64,000 nucleotides of DNA, taken from the NCBI GenBank assembly GCA_002633005.1, contig NMRA01000081.1:687799-751798 (forward strand). Direction: 5' to 3'. Below the pieces are notes generated by a model. It was given only the letters and a program-made list of their open reading frames with translations. It did not search any database and was not told the origin of the DNA. Shown here one piece after another: positions 60,769 through 64,000 of the stretch (the stretch's first letter is position 1; every line of letters starts with the position of its first letter). The DNA comes from Phoronis australis. Lineage: Eukaryota > Phoronida > Phoronidae. The position numbers and the translations under genes were made by a program.

Positions 60769-61792
60769 AGTAGTATAGTAAGAGGTTTAGGAGTCTTATT
60801 TTGAGGGTCTCGGTCAAAGGTCACGTGGGATAACTGCAATCGGAAGAGACTCCATAAGCCTACCGGAGGGATGTGTCAATGACGTCACACCTCATGACAT
60901 AATGAGTGTAATGAGTCTCATTAGAGAGGCAACTCGATGCTCGTTTTTGCGACTCCTAGCAACTGATCGAGAATCGAAACAAAAGAGGGATGCTGAATAA
61001 GAGCAAAACTTATTTCGTGTGCGCCAAGTGTCGTCATTGTATATTGTTTGTTCTGTCTCATGTGTCAAAAACTAAGGCATATACAAAAGGGGATAACCAC
61101 CCAACTCAACAACAGATGTCGCGTGAAGTCTAACCCAGGACCCGATGGTACTAAGCGAATCCTACTAATAATACTAATAATAAGAGCCGACCAGCTAACA
61201 CAGAACATAAAACCGATAGCGTTTAATCGTGTATTAATGACAAACCAACACTACAAAAATCATCATTCGAATATAAAATCATCAAGACGTTCAGAAAAGT
61301 AGTCTATAGCAAATTTATCAAATGTCCAAATTATAGGTTCAGAGGTCCAATGGTGACGCCGTCGTCGAACACTCGTCGTTTGGGATAAAAGTAGGTGAAC
61401 GCGCACCTCTCATGCAGGTAGGTATACATAGTGTTATCACCGCCTAACCGGAATCCTTTGTTTTTGATATATGAGACAGAACAAACAATATACAACGACG
61501 ACACTTGGCGCACATGAAATAAGTTTTGTTTTTATTCAGCATCCCTCTTTTGTTTTGATTCTCGATCAGTTGCTAAGAGCCGCAAAACGGGCATTGAGGT
61601 GCCTCTCTAACGGGTCCAATTAAACCTATTACGTCATGAGGTGTAACGCCATTGACACATCCGTCCGGTAGGCGGATGGTGTCCCTTCCGATTGCAGTTA
61701 TCAAACATGACCTTTGACCTTTTCCTTTCACATGGATGACCTTTGACCAAAACCCGCTGAAACGGGCATCCAAAACCTCTTACTATACTACT
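60769..61792. mobile_element. Long-TIR element, 1.02 kb
   Basis: Begins AGTAGTATAGTAAGAGGTTT and ends with its complement at 61792. The arms stay similar for ~300 bp (GAGAGGCA, TGACGT(C)A, TTGTTTGTTCTGTCTCAT and GTGCGCCAAGTGTCG with their complements). Flanks AGTGTG and AGTGCG suggest a ~6-bp target duplication, and excision would restore the ~300-bp tandem unit. The centre (61062-61480) is short and has no transposase. The arms carry AGGTCAAAGGTCA-like direct repeats. Confidence 0.85.
60812..60826 (+). promoter_or_regulatory. DR1 nuclear-receptor-like motif in left arm
   Basis: GGTCAAAGGTCACGT is two AGGTCA-type half sites spaced by one base, the HNF4/RXR-type DR1 form. Two complementary copies are in the right arm near 61709-61720 and 61736-61749 (TGACCTTTGACC). 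The match is by sequence only. Confidence 0.4.
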
Positions 61793-62014
61793 AGTGCGGT
61801 ACAATTGTCTGTTTTAAATCAGTTTTGACCGTAACTTTGAATATCTAATATAGCTTGTTTTTGTCCCCCTTGTAAGATCCCCAGGGGTCACACCCAGAGT
61901 GCAGACAACAGCAGACATCCATTTCCGTTTAGACTCAGAGGTAGACTCTTAAGTGTTCCTAAGGCCAGATGTTGGTACCTCATTCATCTATGCTAAGTGC
62001 TCTGGGCTGCCGGT

Positions 62015-62437
62015 CTAAATTTCAAAGAGTTGGGAAATTGTACTCTCTCCTAATAGAAAGCCAAACTGTATTGGGTATATGAGATTGTGTGAGATGAAAT
62101 GTCCAAGGAGAGTGATAGGGCAAAAATTTGACACTTCTGATTGGCAGTCCTTCTTGTGAAGTGGTGCCATTATTCCCAACTTCCAATAAGAAGGATAATG
62201 ACCTGAAAAGATAATTTTATTGAATAGTTTTGTGAGAGGTACAGACAATTCTTCAGCTATCAATTTTATCATTTCATTTCTTATGAGTTCTGAACCAATA
62301 TTTTCAAGAAGTTTTCTAACTTCTGCAGTAGTAGTTTGTAGATCCATGATTTGTTCATTGCACTTGAGTTGAGGGACAGCGTCTTGAGTAGTCAGATACA
62401 TGTTGTATTCATAAAATATTCTAGAAATAATGTGCAT
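62015..62437 (-). pseudogene. LINE reverse transcriptase fragment
   Basis: The minus frame of ~140 codons has LTKLFNKIIFSGHYPSYWKL followed by GIMAPLHKKDCQSEVSNFCP and ITLL. These are the N-terminal fingers/palm motifs of non-LTR reverse transcriptases (P..WK...I.P..KKG......N.RPI.LL). After that an internal deletion jumps to QFGFLLGESTISQL, the next conserved block. The YADD centre is missing, so it is not active. Confidence 0.8.
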
Positions 62438-62523
62438 TTTTCTGATGTTTTATCAGCATGTTTATTAAGGTCTTTAGAAGAGATATGAGGAAACACATTA
62501 TTTATTTTTTTAATTTTTTTTTT

Positions 62524-63972
62524 CTGCAGCCATTGCGGAACGCATTAAGTGTGTGCTAGGGAAAATTATTCGTGAGGATCAGAGTGGCTACATCCCGGGA
62601 AGGAACTTGGCTGATAACATTCGTGTGCTATACGATCTGTTCTATTATTCCCAGAAGATTCAAATACATGGGCTCCTACTTCTTATAGATTTTGAAAAAC
62701 TTTTGACTCTTTGTCTTGGAGTTTTATTGAAAAAGCTTTATCTTTTTTAATTTTGGGTGGTCAATTAAGAGATGGGTCAAAGTTTTCTACAAAAGTATCA
62801 AATCGTGTTATCATAATGGCCAACCTTCTCGTTGGTTTACTATACAGAGAGGAGTCAGACAAGGTGACTCATTATCTTCTTATCTGTTTGCTATTTGTGC
62901 AGAAATTCTGACTCTCATGATCAGACACAACAAAAAATAAATGGAATCAAAATCATTGATCGTGAGTACTTACTAACTCAATATGCTGATGACACTTCTA
63001 TCATTTACATGGTTTCGAGATGTCTTTACGGTCTACTTTATATGTTCTAAATTTGTTTGCTCATTTCTCCGGCCTCAGGGTCAAAATTGAAAAAAACAAT
63101 AGCCATTTGGTTTGGGTTGGTTTGGTTTGGTTTGGTAGTATGGCTATTAGTACAGTGCTGAAAAAATTTCTGTTAGAGAACAGTTATCATGGACCAAAAC
63201 AAATTTCATGTTCTTGGGGATTAATTTCCAAGTCAGCTTACATGATATAGCACAACAGAATTACTTGGCGAAAATGAAAGATATTGAATTAATTTTGAAA
63301 AATTAGTCCAAAAGAATTTTGCCGCCTTTCGGGAGAATTACAGTAAAATGAAGGCGCTTGTGGTTTCAAAAATTGTACATCTTCTGATATCCTTGCCACA
63401 GCCTTCGAAACATATTCTAGAAAAACTGAACTCAATGTTTTTTGAATTCCTCTGGCAAGGTCGCAGTGACAAAATAAAGCGCTCCCGAGCTGTTTGTAAT
63501 TATAATGAAGGAGGTATTAGAATGATTAACATATTTTCGTTCTGTAAGGCTTTAAAGATTAACATGTTAACAAAATTTGTAAACGGTCGGTCTAAAACGG
63601 CCCGTTTGTTTCACTTGCTTTTTCCTGAATTTAGAAATTACGCCAAGCATGGAGTTGACTTTCTTAAGATAAATTTGCCTAACACTGACAATCACTTTTG
63701 AAAAGATTTTGTTGAATGTGTAACCTCCTTTGGAAATTGTTTGAAGATCAAAAATCAGACAGATTTCCTTAACCAACCATTATGGTTTAGCACTGACCTG
63801 CAGGTCGGGGCAAAACGTATTTTCTACAGGAACTGGTGCCATGGAGGCATAGTCTTTATAAAGGACTTGTTTTCCCCAGACGGTAATATTTTGAACTATA
63901 GATTTATTGTGGATGTTTTAGGTATTAAAACGAACTTTATGGAGAATAACAGTCTAATTTCAGTGATATTTA
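62524..63972 (+). pseudogene. L1-type LINE ORF2 remnant
   Basis: Three-frame remnant of a reverse transcriptase. AIAERIKCVLGKIIREDQSG with YIPGRNLADNIR is followed by GLLLLIDFEK (62660-62700), GVRQGDSLSSYLFAICAEIL (62852-62911), QYADDTS with the catalytic YADD at 62982-62993, and KMKALVVSKIVHLLISLPQP (63346-63405) with FLWQGRSDKIKRS. The order matches L1/Tx1-like ORF2. Frameshifts and stops (for example after the IDFEK block) break it. It is 5'-truncated and ends at the MITE at 63973 or beyond the window. It is probably in the same clade as other marine-invertebrate L1 elements. Confidence 0.85.
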
Positions 63973-64000
63973 CAGTGGCGGATCTACGGGGGGGGGGGGG
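63973..64000. mobile_element. Left end of a hAT-like MITE (cut by window)
   Basis: CAGTGGCGGATCTACGGGGG matches the terminal repeat of the element at 13141. It interrupts the LINE remnant and runs out of the window. Confidence 0.55.

Larger units (their letters stand above)
60010..61985. repeat. ~300-bp tandem repeat, interrupted
   Basis: About two and a half units before the insertion at 60769 and a further part after 61792. Recurrent blocks are TGTC.T.CATG.GTCATTC.GT (near 60140, 60445, 60740), GGTACCTCGAATATCTAAT (60200, 60504) and GGTGGGCACAACCCAAAGTG (60271, 60572). Spacing is ~300 bp. Confidence 0.8.

Overview
The window is animal nuclear DNA. It has spliced exons with GT..AG introns, long introns, low coding density and many transposon remnants, microsatellites and an assembly gap (N at 37360-37619, single N at 34680). 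LINE fragments, tRNA-derived repeats and foldback elements fit an invertebrate such as a hemichordate, lancelet or lophotrochozoan. I cannot fix the species from this sequence. Nothing prokaryotic or viral is seen.

Plus strand, left two thirds: a multi-exon gene ends in a MYND zinc finger. Exons at 31830-32550, 34841-34893, 40232-43263, 44412-44558 and 44903-44947 join in one frame (about 1330 residues) through consensus splice sites, with a poly(A) signal at 45373. The protein is an acidic, then Ser/Asn/Pro/Met-rich disordered chain closed by a complete MYND finger split over the last two exons. Further upstream, two Cys-rich exons (EGF-like at 1092-1193, ShK-like at 7285-7410) and a possible transmembrane exon (27786-27884) have junction phases that would let them splice into it. 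If they are one transcript, the product is a membrane receptor-like protein with a cytoplasmic MYND tail, an architecture I do not recognise from any named family. The alternative is two neighbouring genes. The 5' end lies left of the window.

Minus strand, right third: the last three coding exons found of EMG1/NEP1, the 18S rRNA pseudouridine N1-methyltransferase (55460-55518, 51676-51825, 48276-48389). It is tail-to-tail with the MYND gene. Its N-terminal exons were not found and probably lie beyond position 64000.

The rest is intronic or intergenic DNA filled with repeats. The clearest are: a 2.7 kb TIR element carrying two inverted minisatellite arrays (14275-16971) inserted in a tandem repeat; two related TA-flanked TIR elements in the EMG1 introns (49908-51380, 53726-54615); a 1 kb long-TIR element (60769-61792) nested in a ~300-bp tandem repeat; a ~930-bp foldback element (6118-7049); small foldback MITEs; tRNA-derived SINE-like copies; and broken LINE reverse transcriptases (18266-18517, 25800-26760, 62015-62437, 62524-63972).
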